A stretch of 64,000 nt of DNA from Vogesella sp. XCS3 (GTDB lineage Bacteria; Pseudomonadota; Gammaproteobacteria; Burkholderiales; Chromobacteriaceae), in assembly GCF_020616155.1 (NCBI RefSeq), contig NZ_CP085530.1, positions 201,501 to 265,500 of the forward strand, in the 5' to 3' direction. The notes beneath the pieces are model-generated. The model searched no databases. It was not told the origin of the DNA and worked only from the letters and a program-made list of their open reading frames with translations. The translations under genes were made by a program, and so were the position numbers. Below are positions 17,665 through 26,930 of this stretch, one piece after another (position 1 is the stretch's first letter; each line of letters begins with the position of its first letter).

Positions 17665-17694
17665 AAAAAAGCCAGCCCTCGGGCTGGCTTTTGC
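17665..17694. terminator. Terminator downstream of dapB (bidirectional)
   Basis: Stem GCCAGCCC (17671-17678) with GGGCTGGC (17681-17688), a two-base nominal loop, six A residues on the left (a U-tract for the minus strand) and TTTT on the right. It ends the minus-strand dapB transcript. Confidence 0.9.
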
Positions 17695-17709
17695 GTAGTG
17701 CAGGGTGGC

Positions 17710-18519
<810 letters not shown>

Positions 18520-18906
18520 TTATCTTTGTCCGGCATTAGGGTTGGTGTTATCCAGTGTCGGGCGCAGGGCAGGGAAGGCCTGGCCTTCGATACGGCTGAC
18601 GACATCCTTGTCAAAGTAGACGGTCAGGCGCTTTTCTTCGGTAGGTTTGCCCTGGCGTTCAATGCGGTAGGCGTAGTCCCAGCGGTCGCCGTGAAAAATA
18701 TCGGCCAGCAGCGGGGTGCCCAGCAGAAATTTTACCTGGGGGCGGGTCATGCCGGTTTTGACGCGGGAAACGGCATCTTCCGTTACATAATTGCCTTGTT
18801 GCACGTCCATACGGTGTGCGGTCAGCCAGGTCGTAGGGTTAAACGAGCTGCAGGCAGACAGGAACAGGACTGCAATAAGGGGGAAAGACTTGAGCATCAT
18901 AGCCAT
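18520..18906 (-). CDS. bamE: Outer-membrane assembly lipoprotein BamE (SmpA)
   Basis: A 128-residue lipoprotein whose signal peptide ends in a lipobox (LFLSAC), so it is anchored to the outer membrane with BamA-BamD. The conserved core reads [21 protein letters not shown], then LGTPLL and DRWDYAYR. The start is uncertain: ATG codons at 18906, 18900 and 18897 all give a usable signal peptide and none has a clear ribosome-binding site. It is divergent from fur, an arrangement common in proteobacteria. Confidence 0.92.
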   Translation of the reverse strand: MAMMLKSFPLIAVLFLSACSSFNPTTWLTAHRMDVQQGNYVTEDAVSRVKTGMTRPQVKFLLGTPLLADIFHGDRWDYAYRIERQGKPTEEKRLTVYFDKDVVSRIEGQAFPALRPTLDNTNPNAGQR

Positions 18907-18987
18907 GGCGCCAGGGTCACTGTTGGGGAATCGGTGAAAAGGTTTTATCATACTGTAAGACCGCCAACCACGATATACATACACCAC

Positions 18988-19425
18988 ATGAACAAAGCCA
19001 GCCATTTGAAGGGGATCGGCCTGAAAGCCACCGGTCCGCGCCTGCGTATTCTCGACCTGTTCGAGACCAGCGACGATCGGCATATGTCGGCTGAAGACGT
19101 CTACAAGAAGCTGATCTCCGAAGACGCCGATATCGGCCTGGCCACCATCTACCGCGTGCTGACGCAGTTCGAGCAGGCGGGCATTCTGATTCGCCATCAT
19201 TTCGAGTCGGGCAAAGCGGTATACGAGCTGAACCAGGGCGGCCACCACGACCATATGGTGTGCTACCGCTGCGGCAAGGTAACCGAATTTTTCGACCCGG
19301 AAATCGAGGCGCTGCAAAACCGCATTGCCGAGCAGCACGGCTTCAAGATCAAGGATCACTCGCTCTACCTCTACGGCGAGTGCAGCGACTGCGCAAACTG
19401 CGAGCCTAAATACTTCAAACGATGA
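18988..19425 (+). CDS. fur: Ferric uptake regulator Fur
   Basis: A 145-residue metalloregulator. The winged-helix DNA-binding half (residues 1-85) contains [15 protein letters not shown] and [17 protein letters not shown]. The dimerisation half holds the metal-binding [16 protein letters not shown] and the Cys pair in GECSDCANC. Start [11 protein letters not shown]. It overlaps the aat start by four bases, so iron regulator and aminoacyl-transferase genes are coupled. I saw no convincing Fur box in the divergent bamE-fur region. Confidence 0.96.
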   Translation: MNKASHLKGIGLKATGPRLRILDLFETSDDRHMSAEDVYKKLISEDADIGLATIYRVLTQFEQAGILIRHHFESGKAVYELNQGGHHDHMVCYRCGKVTEFFDPEIEALQNRIAEQHGFKIKDHSLYLYGECSDCANCEPKYFKR

Positions 19426-20126
19426 TCCCGGTACTGGGTACCGCCCATGCCTTTCCGCCGGTAAGCCGTGCGCTGGCAGAGCCCGATGGCCTGCTGGCGG
19501 CGGGCGGCGACTTGTCGGCTGACCGCTTGCTGGCGGCCTATCGCAGTGCTGTCTTCCCCTGGTTTTCTCCCGGCGACCCCATCTTGTGGTGGTCGCCATC
19601 GCAGCGCATGGTGCTGGAGCCGGAGCGGGTGCGCGTTACCCGCTCGCTGGCCAAGGTGCTGCGTAACCGCGCTTACCACATCACCATCAATCAGGCTTTT
19701 GAGCCTGTGATGCGGGCCTGTGCCGCGCCACGCGGTGGCCAGGCCGGTACCTGGATTACCGACGAGATGGTGGCAGCCTATAGCGAGCTGCACCGCCAGG
19801 GCTACGCGCATTCTTACGAGTGCTGGCAAGATGGCCAGCTGACCGGCGGGCTGTACGGGGTAGCCGTTGGCCGCATGTTTTACGGCGAGTCCATGTTCCA
19901 CCGCGCCACCGACGCGTCCAAGATTACCTTTGTCAGTATGGCGCGGCATTTGCATCGCCACGGTTTTGCCATGGTGGATTGCCAGATGTTTACGCCGCAC
20001 CTGGAAAGCCTGGGCGCGCAGCTGATTTCGCGTGGCGAATTTATTGCTAGACTGGAAAAAGCCATCCATCTACCGCAGCCACCAGGCATGTGGGAGGACG
20101 AATTCCGCAATGAGCCACCGCGATGA
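19422..20126 (+). CDS. aat: Leucyl/phenylalanyl-tRNA-protein transferase Aat
   Basis: A 234-residue enzyme that transfers Leu or Phe from tRNA to N-terminal Arg/Lys of proteins, making N-degrons for ClpAP via ClpS. Conserved segments are [35 protein letters not shown] and [18 protein letters not shown]. The start overlaps fur (ATGA) and the end overlaps bpt by 17 bases. Confidence 0.96.
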   Translation: MIPVLGTAHAFPPVSRALAEPDGLLAAGGDLSADRLLAAYRSAVFPWFSPGDPILWWSPSQRMVLEPERVRVTRSLAKVLRNRAYHITINQAFEPVMRACAAPRGGQAGTWITDEMVAAYSELHRQGYAHSYECWQDGQLTGGLYGVAVGRMFYGESMFHRATDASKITFVSMARHLHRHGFAMVDCQMFTPHLESLGAQLISRGEFIARLEKAIHLPQPPGMWEDEFRNEPPR

Positions 20127-20841
20127 CGCGATTGCCGTTGTGCATTTCTATGCCACGGCACCTTACCCTTGCAGCTATCTGGAAGGCCACCAGGCCCGCT
20201 CCCAGGTGGCTATTCCTGCTGATGCGATAGACAGCAGCGTGTACTCGCGCCTGGTGGGCCTGGGTTTTCGCCGCAGTGGCCACTTCACCTATCGCCCGTA
20301 TTGCGATGACTGCCGTGCCTGTGTGCCGGTGCGCCTGGCTGCCGCCGAGTTCTGCCCCAGCCGTAGCCAGCGCCGTGCTGCCAAGGCGCATGGCCACCTG
20401 TCTACCCGCATTTTGCCGCTGGCGTTTTCCGACGAGCACTACCAGCTGTACTACCGTTACCAGCACGCCCGCCACGACGGCGGCGGCATGTCGGACGACG
20501 ACCCGGTGCAGTACGCCGAATTCATCCTGAAAAGCCGGGTGGATAGCTGGCTGGTGGAGTTTCGCGAAGACGGCGTGCTGCGCATGGTGAGCCTGATCGA
20601 CCGGCTGGATGATGGCCTGTCCGCGGTGTACACCTTTTTCGACCCCGATGTGCCCGGTGCATCCTACGGTGTGTACAACGTGCTGTGGCAGGTGGAGCAA
20701 GCCCGTCAGCTGGGCTTGCCTTATGTGTATCTGGGCTACTGGATCAAGGCGTCGCCCAAGATGGTGTACAAGCAGCATTACAAGCCATTGCAGATGCTGG
20801 ATAACGGGCGCTGGGTGCCGTTTCGTGACGATGTGTGCTGA
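20110..20841 (+). CDS. bpt: Aspartate/glutamate leucyltransferase Bpt (Ate1-like)
   Basis: A 243-residue Ate1-family enzyme; bacterial Bpt adds Leu to N-terminal Asp/Glu and acts with Aat in the N-degron pathway. The conserved Cys cluster [11 protein letters not shown] lies near residues 59-69, and the C-terminal YLGYWI and [14 protein letters not shown] patches are typical. The ATG at 20110, inside the aat end, was chosen because the product then starts MSHRDD as in related proteins. It is followed by a repeat copy and a terminator. Confidence 0.94.
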   Translation: MSHRDDAIAVVHFYATAPYPCSYLEGHQARSQVAIPADAIDSSVYSRLVGLGFRRSGHFTYRPYCDDCRACVPVRLAAAEFCPSRSQRRAAKAHGHLSTRILPLAFSDEHYQLYYRYQHARHDGGGMSDDDPVQYAEFILKSRVDSWLVEFREDGVLRMVSLIDRLDDGLSAVYTFFDPDVPGASYGVYNVLWQVEQARQLGLPYVYLGYWIKASPKMVYKQHYKPLQMLDNGRWVPFRDDVC

Positions 20842-20847
20842 CGCAAC

Positions 20848-20861
20848 AAAGGTTGGCCGCA
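20848..20861 (+). repeat. Dispersed repeat copy between bpt and its terminator
   Basis: AAAGGTTGGCCGCA, a full match to the long form of the repeat, 6 bases after the bpt stop and just ahead of the terminator at 20870. Confidence 0.9.
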
Positions 20862-20869
20862 TAAACAGC

Positions 20870-20892
20870 AAGGCCCGGCATAGCCGGGCCTT
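20870..20892. terminator. Bidirectional terminator between bpt and pyrD
   Basis: A 10-bp stem AAGGCCCGGC / GCCGGGCCTT with a 3-base loop between convergent genes. The T-runs are short on both sides, so termination strength is uncertain. Confidence 0.75.
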
Positions 20893-20912
20893 GTGCTTTG
20901 CAGCTGCGCCGC

Positions 20913-21932
20913 TTACTTGCGCTGCAGCGCGTCGGCGCACTCGCTGATCAGCCCCGGGCCGCGGTAGATCAGGCCGGAGTACAGCTGCACCAGCGTGGCG
21001 CCGGCGTCGATCTTCTCGCGTGCATCGTCACCGCACAGGATACCGCCCACGCCGATGATGGGCAGGGCGCCGTCCAGCGCGCGCGCCAGGTTGCGGATCA
21101 GCGCTGTGGAGCGTTCGCGTACCGGTGCGCCGGACAGGCCGCCCGCTTCGCCGGCCAGCGCGTGGCCGGCGATTTCGCTGCGCGATAGCGTGGTGTTGGT
21201 GGCGATCACCGCGTCCAGGCGGTGCTGGGTCAGCAGGCGGGCGATGTCCTCGGTCTGCTCGGCGTCCAGGTCGGGGGCGATTTTCACCGCCAGCGGCACG
21301 TAGCGGCCGTACTGGTCGGCCAGGCGCGACTGGCGGTTTTTCAGCGCGCCCAGCAGGTCGGATAGCTCGTCGGCTTGCTGCAGCTGGCGCAGGTTCTTGG
21401 TGTTGGGCGAGGAAATATTCACCGTCACGTAGCTGGCGCACTCGTATACGCGGTCCAGGCAGGTCAGGTAGTCGTCTTTGGCGTTTTCGATCGGGGTGGC
21501 GGCGTTCTTGCCGATGTTGATGCCCAGAATGCCCTTGAAGCGGCTGTGGCGTACGTTCTCCAGCAGCACGTCTACGCCTTTGTTGTTAAAGCCCATGCGG
21601 TTGATGATGCCCTGGTGCTCGGGCACGCGGAACAGGCGCGGCTTTGGGTTGCCGTCTTGCGGGCGCGGGGTGATGGTGCCGATTTCGATGAAACCGAAGC
21701 CCAGCGCCGCCAGCGCGTCGATGTGGTCGCCGTTCTTGTCCAGGCCGGCGGCCAGGCCCACCGGGTTCGGGAAAGTCAGACCCATGGCTTTTACCGGGTT
21801 GCGGCCAACCTTGCGGGCAATGAGGCCGGTGAGCTGCAACTGGTGGGCGGTATCCAGCATTTTCAGTGTGGTTTCGTGGGCAGACTCGGCATCGGTGCGG
21901 AACAGCAAGGGGCGTAGCAGGGGGTAAAGCAT
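20913..21932 (-). CDS. pyrD: Dihydroorotate dehydrogenase (quinone), class 2, PyrD
   Basis: A 339-residue membrane-associated FMN enzyme of pyrimidine synthesis that passes electrons to the quinone pool. The N-terminal helix ([20 protein letters not shown]) identifies class 2, the catalytic Ser is in VNISSPNT, and the FMN site includes [15 protein letters not shown]. The ATG at 21932, preceded by GGAGA, was chosen over a longer frame with a Pro-rich non-conserved extension. A repeat copy lies inside at 21800-21810. Confidence 0.96.
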   Translation of the reverse strand: MLYPLLRPLLFRTDAESAHETTLKMLDTAHQLQLTGLIARKVGRNPVKAMGLTFPNPVGLAAGLDKNGDHIDALAALGFGFIEIGTITPRPQDGNPKPRLFRVPEHQGIINRMGFNNKGVDVLLENVRHSRFKGILGINIGKNAATPIENAKDDYLTCLDRVYECASYVTVNISSPNTKNLRQLQQADELSDLLGALKNRQSRLADQYGRYVPLAVKIAPDLDAEQTEDIARLLTQHRLDAVIATNTTLSRSEIAGHALAGEAGGLSGAPVRERSTALIRNLARALDGALPIIGVGGILCGDDAREKIDAGATLVQLYSGLIYRGPGLISECADALQRK

Positions 21933-22031
21933 AGGGTCTCCGTGGGCGAAAAAACGCCCGGCATTATAACCGGGCGGGGGTGTTTTGGGGCTGCGCCGTG
22001 CGCGGGGCTGTGGCGTGGCCGGCGACAAGCC

Positions 22032-22622
22032 CTAGACGATCTGGCACGCCTCGTCAAAGCCCAGGCGCGGCGAGCGCGGGTAGACCTTGGTGGCGTCGCC
22101 GTAGCCCAGGTTGATCAGGAAGTTGGCTTTGACATTGCCTTGCGGGAAGAAGGCGGCTTCCACGGCGGCGGCGTCAAAGCCGGACATCGGGCCGCAGTCC
22201 AGCCCCAGTGCGCGGGCGGCCATGATCAGGTAAGCTCCTTGCAGGCTGCTGTTGCGAAAAGCGGTAGCCTGGATGGCGGCGTCGTTGCCGGCAAACCAGC
22301 TGCGGGCGTCGGCGTGCGGGAACAGCTTGGGCAGCTGGTCGTAGAACTGCATGTCCATGCCCACGATCACGCATACCGGCGCGGTCATGGTTTTTTCCAC
22401 ATTGCCTTCCATCAGGCAGGGTTTCAGCTTGGCCTTGGCGGCTTCTGACTGCACGAATACAAAACGGGCCGGGCTGCAGTTGGCGCTGGTAGGGGCCATC
22501 TTCAGCAGGTCGTACAGCTGGTGCAGGGTGCTGTCGCTGATGGCGCGGTCTTGCCAGGCATTGTGGCTGCGCGCGTTGCTGAACAGTTGTTCCAGGGCAG
22601 ATTGGCTGATGTGCGTTGTCAT
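22032..22622 (-). CDS. Nitroreductase-family protein, RutE/malonic semialdehyde reductase-like
   Basis: A 196-residue FMN-dependent nitroreductase-fold protein resembling RutE/YdfG-type malonic semialdehyde reductases ([20 protein letters not shown] near the N-terminus, [17 protein letters not shown], and [18 protein letters not shown]). Other rut genes for pyrimidine degradation are not present nearby, so the physiological substrate is uncertain. It lies about 100 bases ahead of pyrD on the same strand and may be co-transcribed with it. Confidence 0.8.
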   Translation of the reverse strand: MTTHISQSALEQLFSNARSHNAWQDRAISDSTLHQLYDLLKMAPTSANCSPARFVFVQSEAAKAKLKPCLMEGNVEKTMTAPVCVIVGMDMQFYDQLPKLFPHADARSWFAGNDAAIQATAFRNSSLQGAYLIMAARALGLDCGPMSGFDAAAVEAAFFPQGNVKANFLINLGYGDATKVYPRSPRLGFDEACQIV

Positions 22623-22659
22623 GGCGTGTTGTCTCCGTGCTGTAGGTCTTGTCGGGGGC

Positions 22660-23454
22660 TTACTGCGGTATTTTTACCTCGATGCCGCCAGGCAGGCTGC
22701 CCTGGTCAATCGTGGTATTGGAAATAATGGTAATGGCCACGCGGCGGTTTTGCGCGCGCCCTTCCGGGGTATCGTTGTCGGCGCTAGGTTTGGTTTCACC
22801 GCGGCCAACGGCTACCAGGCGCTCGGGTGCAATGCCGTTTTCCATGAACAGGCGCACGATGCTGCCGGCGCGGGCGGCAGACAGCTCCCAGTTGGACGGG
22901 AAGAAGGCGTTGCGGATCGGCGTGTTGTCGGTAAAGCCTTCTACTTGTACCTGGTTGTCTACCGTGGCCAGCTGGCGCGCTACGTCGGCCAGCAGCGCGG
23001 GCGAGGTGCCGTTGGGGGCAGCCTGGCCAGCCGGGAACAGCGCGGTGTCCTTGATCTCGATGTGCACGCCTTCGTCGTCCTGGCGCATCGACAGCTGGCC
23101 GCCCTGAATCAGCGGCGCCAGGCTCTTGGCCAGGCCGCTGGACAGCGTTTCCAGCTTGCGCCGCTCTTTCATGCGCGCTTCGCTCTTGATGGCGGTGGCA
23201 ATCGGCTTGGTATTGGGAATCTCGATCATGGTGTTGGCGCCACCACTGGGGGGCGTTACCTGGATCGCCAGGTTACCGCTGCGGAAGGCGTCGGTCATGG
23301 CGCTGGACAGCACGCGGTATTTGCCTTCGTTGACCTGCGAGATGGCGTACATCACCACAAAAAAGGCGAACAGCAGGGTGATGAAGTCGGCGTAGGAAAC
23401 CAGCCAGCGTTCATGGTTCTCGTGTTCTTCTTCCTCGCGTCGGCGTCGGGCCAT
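22660..23454 (-). CDS. motD: Flagellar stator protein MotD (MotB family)
   Basis: A 264-residue stator subunit. A basic N-terminus ([17 protein letters not shown]) is followed by one membrane span with the proton-carrying Asp in [18 protein letters not shown]. The C-terminal OmpA-like peptidoglycan-binding domain includes [12 protein letters not shown] and RLVAVGRGE. The N-terminus matches the MotD branch (second stator set of polar flagella) better than MotB. The ATG at 23454 follows AGGAAG. Its usual partner motC is not next to it; the upstream neighbour is an S49 peptidase gene. Confidence 0.88.
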   Translation of the reverse strand: MARRRREEEEHENHERWLVSYADFITLLFAFFVVMYAISQVNEGKYRVLSSAMTDAFRSGNLAIQVTPPSGGANTMIEIPNTKPIATAIKSEARMKERRKLETLSSGLAKSLAPLIQGGQLSMRQDDEGVHIEIKDTALFPAGQAAPNGTSPALLADVARQLATVDNQVQVEGFTDNTPIRNAFFPSNWELSAARAGSIVRLFMENGIAPERLVAVGRGETKPSADNDTPEGRAQNRRVAITIISNTTIDQGSLPGGIEVKIPQ

Positions 23455-23468
23455 GGTGCGCTTCCTGC

Positions 23469-23498
23469 AAAAAGGTTGGCCGCAAGCTGCGGCCAACG
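23469..23498. repeat. Inverted pair of dispersed repeats upstream of motD
   Basis: AAAAAGGTTGGCCGCA (23469-23484) faces TGCGGCCAAC (23489-23498) with four bases between. They can form a 10-bp hairpin in the 65-base gap between the S49 peptidase gene and motD. Confidence 0.9.
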
Positions 23499-23519
23499 TG
23501 GGTTGCTCGGTAGGGTGGC

Positions 23520-24461
23520 TTAGTGCAGCCGGGTGTCACCCAGCATGGCACGTACACCACCGCTGAACGATACGCCGATGCGGCGTGCTACGCGGCTGGC
23601 CAGGTCGTCGTCCGGTGTGAAGTCCACCAGCTCTTCAGCCTTGATCACGTCGCGGGCTACCGAGCCCACCGAGCCCAGGCCGTCTGCCAGGCCCAGCTTG
23701 ATGCTGCTGCTGCCCAGCCAGACACGGCCGCTGAACAGGTCCGGGTCGTCGGCCAGGCGCTTGCCGCGGCCTTGCTTGACCACGGCAATGAACTGGCCGT
23801 GGATTTCGTCCAGCAGCCCCTGGCGGATGGCTTCTTGCTGCGGGTTTTTCGGCGAGAACGGGTCGCCCATGCCCTTGTTGCTGCCGGCGGTGGCCAGGCG
23901 GCGTTCGATGCCCAGCTTGTCCATGGCCTTGTCAAAGCCGAAGCCGTCCGAAATCACGCCAATGGAGCCGACGATACTGGCCTTATCAACATAGATGCGG
24001 TCGGCAGCGGCGGCAATGTAGTAGCAGCCCGAGGCGCACACTTCTTCTACCACCATGTATACCGGCACCTTGGGGTGCAGCTTTTTCAGGCGCAGGATTT
24101 CATCATTGGCCATGCCGGACAGGGCAGGGCTGCCGCCGGGGCTATTGGCGCGGATGATGATGCCGCGGGTGTTGCTGTCTTCGTAGGCGGCGTTCAGGCC
24201 GTCCAGCATTTTGGCGGTAACGTTGCTTTCGCTGTCGATGGAGCCATCCAGCGAGACCACGGCCGTATGCGGCTGGCCCATGGCCTTGCTGTTGTTGCGG
24301 CTTTCCATGTCGACAAACATCAGGCCGATGAAGCCTGCCAGCACGGCCAGCCAGGTCAGGCGGAAGAAAATTTTCCAGCGGCGGGCGCGGCGTTGTTCTG
24401 TGAGGGAGGCGGTAGCCAGTTTTTCGATCAGCTGGCGTTCCCAGGTGCGGTCTTGTTCCAC
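23520..24461 (-). CDS. sppA: Signal peptide peptidase SppA-like (S49 family) membrane protease
   Basis: A 313-residue single-domain S49 peptidase with one N-terminal membrane anchor (about residues 31-50). The nucleophilic Ser lies in EVCASGCYYIA and the general-base Lys in VDKASIVGSIGVI, the Ser/Lys dyad of the family. Such enzymes degrade cleaved signal peptides in the inner membrane. It is last in a tight run rluC-HAD-Rieske-sppA on the minus strand. SohB and long SppA differ by size or domain number. Confidence 0.9.
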   Translation of the reverse strand: MEQDRTWERQLIEKLATASLTEQRRARRWKIFFRLTWLAVLAGFIGLMFVDMESRNNSKAMGQPHTAVVSLDGSIDSESNVTAKMLDGLNAAYEDSNTRGIIIRANSPGGSPALSGMANDEILRLKKLHPKVPVYMVVEEVCASGCYYIAAAADRIYVDKASIVGSIGVISDGFGFDKAMDKLGIERRLATAGSNKGMGDPFSPKNPQQEAIRQGLLDEIHGQFIAVVKQGRGKRLADDPDLFSGRVWLGSSSIKLGLADGLGSVGSVARDVIKAEELVDFTPDDDLASRVARRIGVSFSGGVRAMLGDTRLH

Positions 24462-24475
24462 GCTATTCCTTTGTT

Positions 24476-24832
24476 CTAAGGGGCTGAATCAGGCAGATAG
24501 TATACATGCCCGTCGCATTCTTCCGTGCGCAGCTTCTGCAGGCTGCGCCCGGTGCAGGGGCCGCCCACGCACAGGCCGCTGTCGGGCCGGTACAGCGCGC
24601 CGTGCAGGCTGCAGATCAGGTACAGGCCGCTGCTGTCGAAAAAGCGGCCATCCTGCCAGTCCAGCTCGGTAGGCACGTGGCGGCAGCGGTTCAGGTAGGC
24701 GTGCACTACGCCCTGGTGGCGTACGGCAAAGGCGGCGGCCTGCTCGCCCTGCCACGGCACGGTAAAGCGCACACCCTTGCCGCCGTCGGCCAGCTCGCTA
24801 CTGCTGGCGATCAGTTGCCGTGCATCAGCCAT
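24476..24832 (-). CDS. Rieske [2Fe-2S] small ferredoxin-like protein
   Basis: A 118-residue single-domain Rieske protein. The cluster ligands are Cys50 and His52 (NRCRH) and Cys74 and His77 (ICSLHGALY). It has no membrane anchor or oxygenase domain. The gene starts 22 bases inside the HAD phosphatase gene and is followed by sppA. This rluC-HAD-Rieske-sppA order is common in betaproteobacteria, but the electron partner is unknown. Confidence 0.9.
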   Translation of the reverse strand: MADARQLIASSSELADGGKGVRFTVPWQGEQAAAFAVRHQGVVHAYLNRCRHVPTELDWQDGRFFDSSGLYLICSLHGALYRPDSGLCVGGPCTGRSLQKLRTEECDGHVYYLPDSAP

Positions 24833-25467
24833 TGCTGCAGCTCGTGGTAGCTATGGAAGATGGCCTGCGGGCCGCAATCCTGCAGCACCTGCAGCGGGTG
24901 GGCGCCGTAGCTGACGCCCGCGCCGTGGGTGCCGGCGTGGCGCGCCATCAAGAGGTCGTGGCTGGTGTCGCCTACCATCAGTGTGCGGGCGGGTTGCATG
25001 CCGGTTTGCTCGCAGATCTGCAGCAGCATGTCCGGGTGCGGCTTGCTGTGGCATTCGTCTACTGTGCGGGTGGTGACAAAGCGCGATTGCAGGCCGGTGC
25101 TGACCAGGGCGTGGTTCAGGCCGCTGCGGCTCTTGCCGGTAGCCACGGCCAGCAGGTAGCCGGCGTCTTCCAGTGCGGCCAACCCTTCCAGCACGCCATC
25201 AAACAGCTCCACGGTTTCTTCCTGATGCACATACTGGTGGCGGTAGGCGTCGGCCATGGCCTGGTGGGTGGCATCTGGCAGCTGCGGGTGGATGTGGCGC
25301 ATGGCGTCGATCAGCCCCAGGCCGATCACGTGGCTGGCCGCCTCGCGGCTGGGTTCGGGCAGGCCCAGTTGTACGCAGGCGAGCTGGATGCTGCGCACGA
25401 TATGCGCGGTGGAGTCCATCAGGGTGCCGTCCCAGTCAAAGACGATCAGGTCGTAGGCGTGTCGCAT
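24811..25467 (-). CDS. HAD-superfamily phosphatase (phosphoglycolate phosphatase-like)
   Basis: A 218-residue HAD hydrolase. Motif I is VFDWDGTLMDST with the nucleophilic Asp, motif II Thr lies in VATGKSRSGL, the conserved Lys in SKPHPDM, and motif III is MVGDTSHDLLMA. The helical cap between residues about 18 and 85 is of the Gph/PGMB class. The ATG at 25467 is preferred to the TTG three codons earlier. The true substrate is unknown, despite the adjacency to rluC. A repeat copy lies inside at 25174-25184. Confidence 0.88.
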   Translation of the reverse strand: MRHAYDLIVFDWDGTLMDSTAHIVRSIQLACVQLGLPEPSREAASHVIGLGLIDAMRHIHPQLPDATHQAMADAYRHQYVHQEETVELFDGVLEGLAALEDAGYLLAVATGKSRSGLNHALVSTGLQSRFVTTRTVDECHSKPHPDMLLQICEQTGMQPARTLMVGDTSHDLLMARHAGTHGAGVSYGAHPLQVLQDCGPQAIFHSYHELQQWLMHGN

Positions 25468-25472
25468 GGCGG

Positions 25473-26417
25473 TCAAATTTTATCCAGGGTGTCCAGGAAG
25501 CGGCTGAGCTCTTTTGGCAGCGGCGCGTGCAGCTGTAGTGGCTCGCCGGTCAGCGGGTGCGGCAGGCTCAGGTTGGCCGCATGCAGGAACATGCGCTTCA
25601 GCCCACGGCGTTGCAGCTCGCGGTTGGCGGCGAAGTCGCCGTATTTCTCGTCACCGGCGATGGCGCAGCCATTGGCCTGCATGTGTACGCGGATCTGGTG
25701 CGTGCGGCCGGTACGCAGCAGTGCCTCTACCAGCGTGAGGTCGGCGTAGCGTTGCTGCACGGTGAAGATGGTGTGGGCGTAAATGCCCTGGTCTTCGTCC
25801 ACGCGCACCATGCGTTCGCCGCTAGGGGTGTGGAAGCGGTGCAGTGGCAGCTTGACGTGGCGCACATTGCCCGGCCATTGGCCCAGGCCCAGCGCGAAGT
25901 AGCGCTTTTGCGGCACGTCGTTGCGGATCATCTCGTGCAGCTTTACCAGCGCCGAGCGTTTCTTGGCGATCATCAGCAGGCCGGAGGTTTCGCGGTCCAG
26001 GCGGTGTACCAGCTCCAGATAGCGCGCATCCGGGCGAGCACGGCGCAGCTGTTCGATCACGCCGAACGACACGCCGCTACCACCGTGCACGGCCACACCG
26101 GCCGGCTTGTTGATGACCAGCAGGGCCTCGTCTTCGTACACGATGGGGAATTCGTGCTGCGGAATATGGCTGGTAGCCGCGGCAGGCTTCTCGGCAATGC
26201 GGATAGGCGGAATGCGCAGCTCGTCGCCCAGGCTCAGGCGGTGCTGGGCGTCGGCGCGGCCTTTGTTTACGCGCACCTCGCCCGAGCGGATGATGCGGTA
26301 AATATGGCTTTTCGGTACGCCTTTGAGCAGGCGCACCAGGTAGTTATCCAGGCGCTGGTCGGCGCCATTTTCGTCTACCTTGTGAAGTGTCACGGAATCT
26401 TTGCGAATATCAGTCAT
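25473..26417 (-). CDS. rluC: 23S rRNA pseudouridine synthase RluC
   Basis: A 314-residue RluA-family enzyme. An N-terminal S4 RNA-binding domain (about residues 18-75, DQRLDNYLVRLLKGVPKSHIY) is followed by the catalytic domain with its Asp in VHRLDRETSG and the conserved RTHQIRVHM. RluC modifies 23S rRNA positions 955, 2504 and 2580 in E. coli. It is divergent from rne, as in many proteobacteria, which supports RluC over RluD. The ATG at 26417 gives the canonical short N-terminus. A repeat copy lies at 25571-25581. Confidence 0.93.
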   Translation of the reverse strand: MTDIRKDSVTLHKVDENGADQRLDNYLVRLLKGVPKSHIYRIIRSGEVRVNKGRADAQHRLSLGDELRIPPIRIAEKPAAATSHIPQHEFPIVYEDEALLVINKPAGVAVHGGSGVSFGVIEQLRRARPDARYLELVHRLDRETSGLLMIAKKRSALVKLHEMIRNDVPQKRYFALGLGQWPGNVRHVKLPLHRFHTPSGERMVRVDEDQGIYAHTIFTVQQRYADLTLVEALLRTGRTHQIRVHMQANGCAIAGDEKYGDFAANRELQRRGLKRMFLHAANLSLPHPLTGEPLQLHAPLPKELSRFLDTLDKI

Positions 26418-26930
26418 ATTGCTTATACTTCGTGGGCTTTGTCGCGCAGAAATTGCAGCGGCAGAAAGCACACCGGTTTAGGGTCGCAGAGTTATCAATT
26501 GCGGCGCTGCTGCGCTACATCAACCGGCCGGCAGGCTACGCGCCTGACCTGATGCCGTGTCCCCGGTCGCAGCCAAGGTTATCTCGCTCACCCAAAGTAG
26601 CGATGTTAATGCATTTACATGCATGACGCACTCACGCCAGTTTCCATTCCGGAACGATCAAGCCCGTTCCGGGGTTCGCAGCAAAATTTGACCCGGCGTG
26701 GCCCGCACGCCTCTTTTTCCCGGCCAGGTGCTGGACGGGACAGAACTATCGCAAGTGCGCAGTTGGCACTACAGGGGCCACGTGAAATAACAACAGGAAG
26801 TCGGCTTAGCCATCGCAGTCATTTCGCTCTTTACTGAACACTTCTTTCGGCATGCGCCCATCTCAATCACTGGGCCGTCAAATACTTGCTGTACCCCTTC
26901 CGTGAGTGCACGCGTAGGGATTGTTATTAC
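26418..26930 (+). promoter_or_regulatory. rluC-rne divergent region with long rne leader
   Basis: 513 bases without a gene. It contains several inverted repeats: ATGCAT-TTAC-ATGCAT (26609-26624), CCGGAACG/CGTTCCGG with an 8-base loop (26649-26672), and a terminator-like hairpin GGCGTG/CACGCC followed by TCTTTTT (26695-26718). In E. coli the rne leader is long and structured and lets RNase E control its own mRNA; a similar role is inferred here. Confidence 0.5.
26695..26718 (+). terminator. Terminator-like hairpin in the rne leader
   Basis: A 6-bp GC-rich stem (GGCGTG at 26695-26700, CACGCC at 26706-26711), a 5-base loop and a TCTTTTT tail, about 210 bases ahead of the rne start. It could be an attenuator of rne or the end of a short leader RNA. 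Confidence 0.45.
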
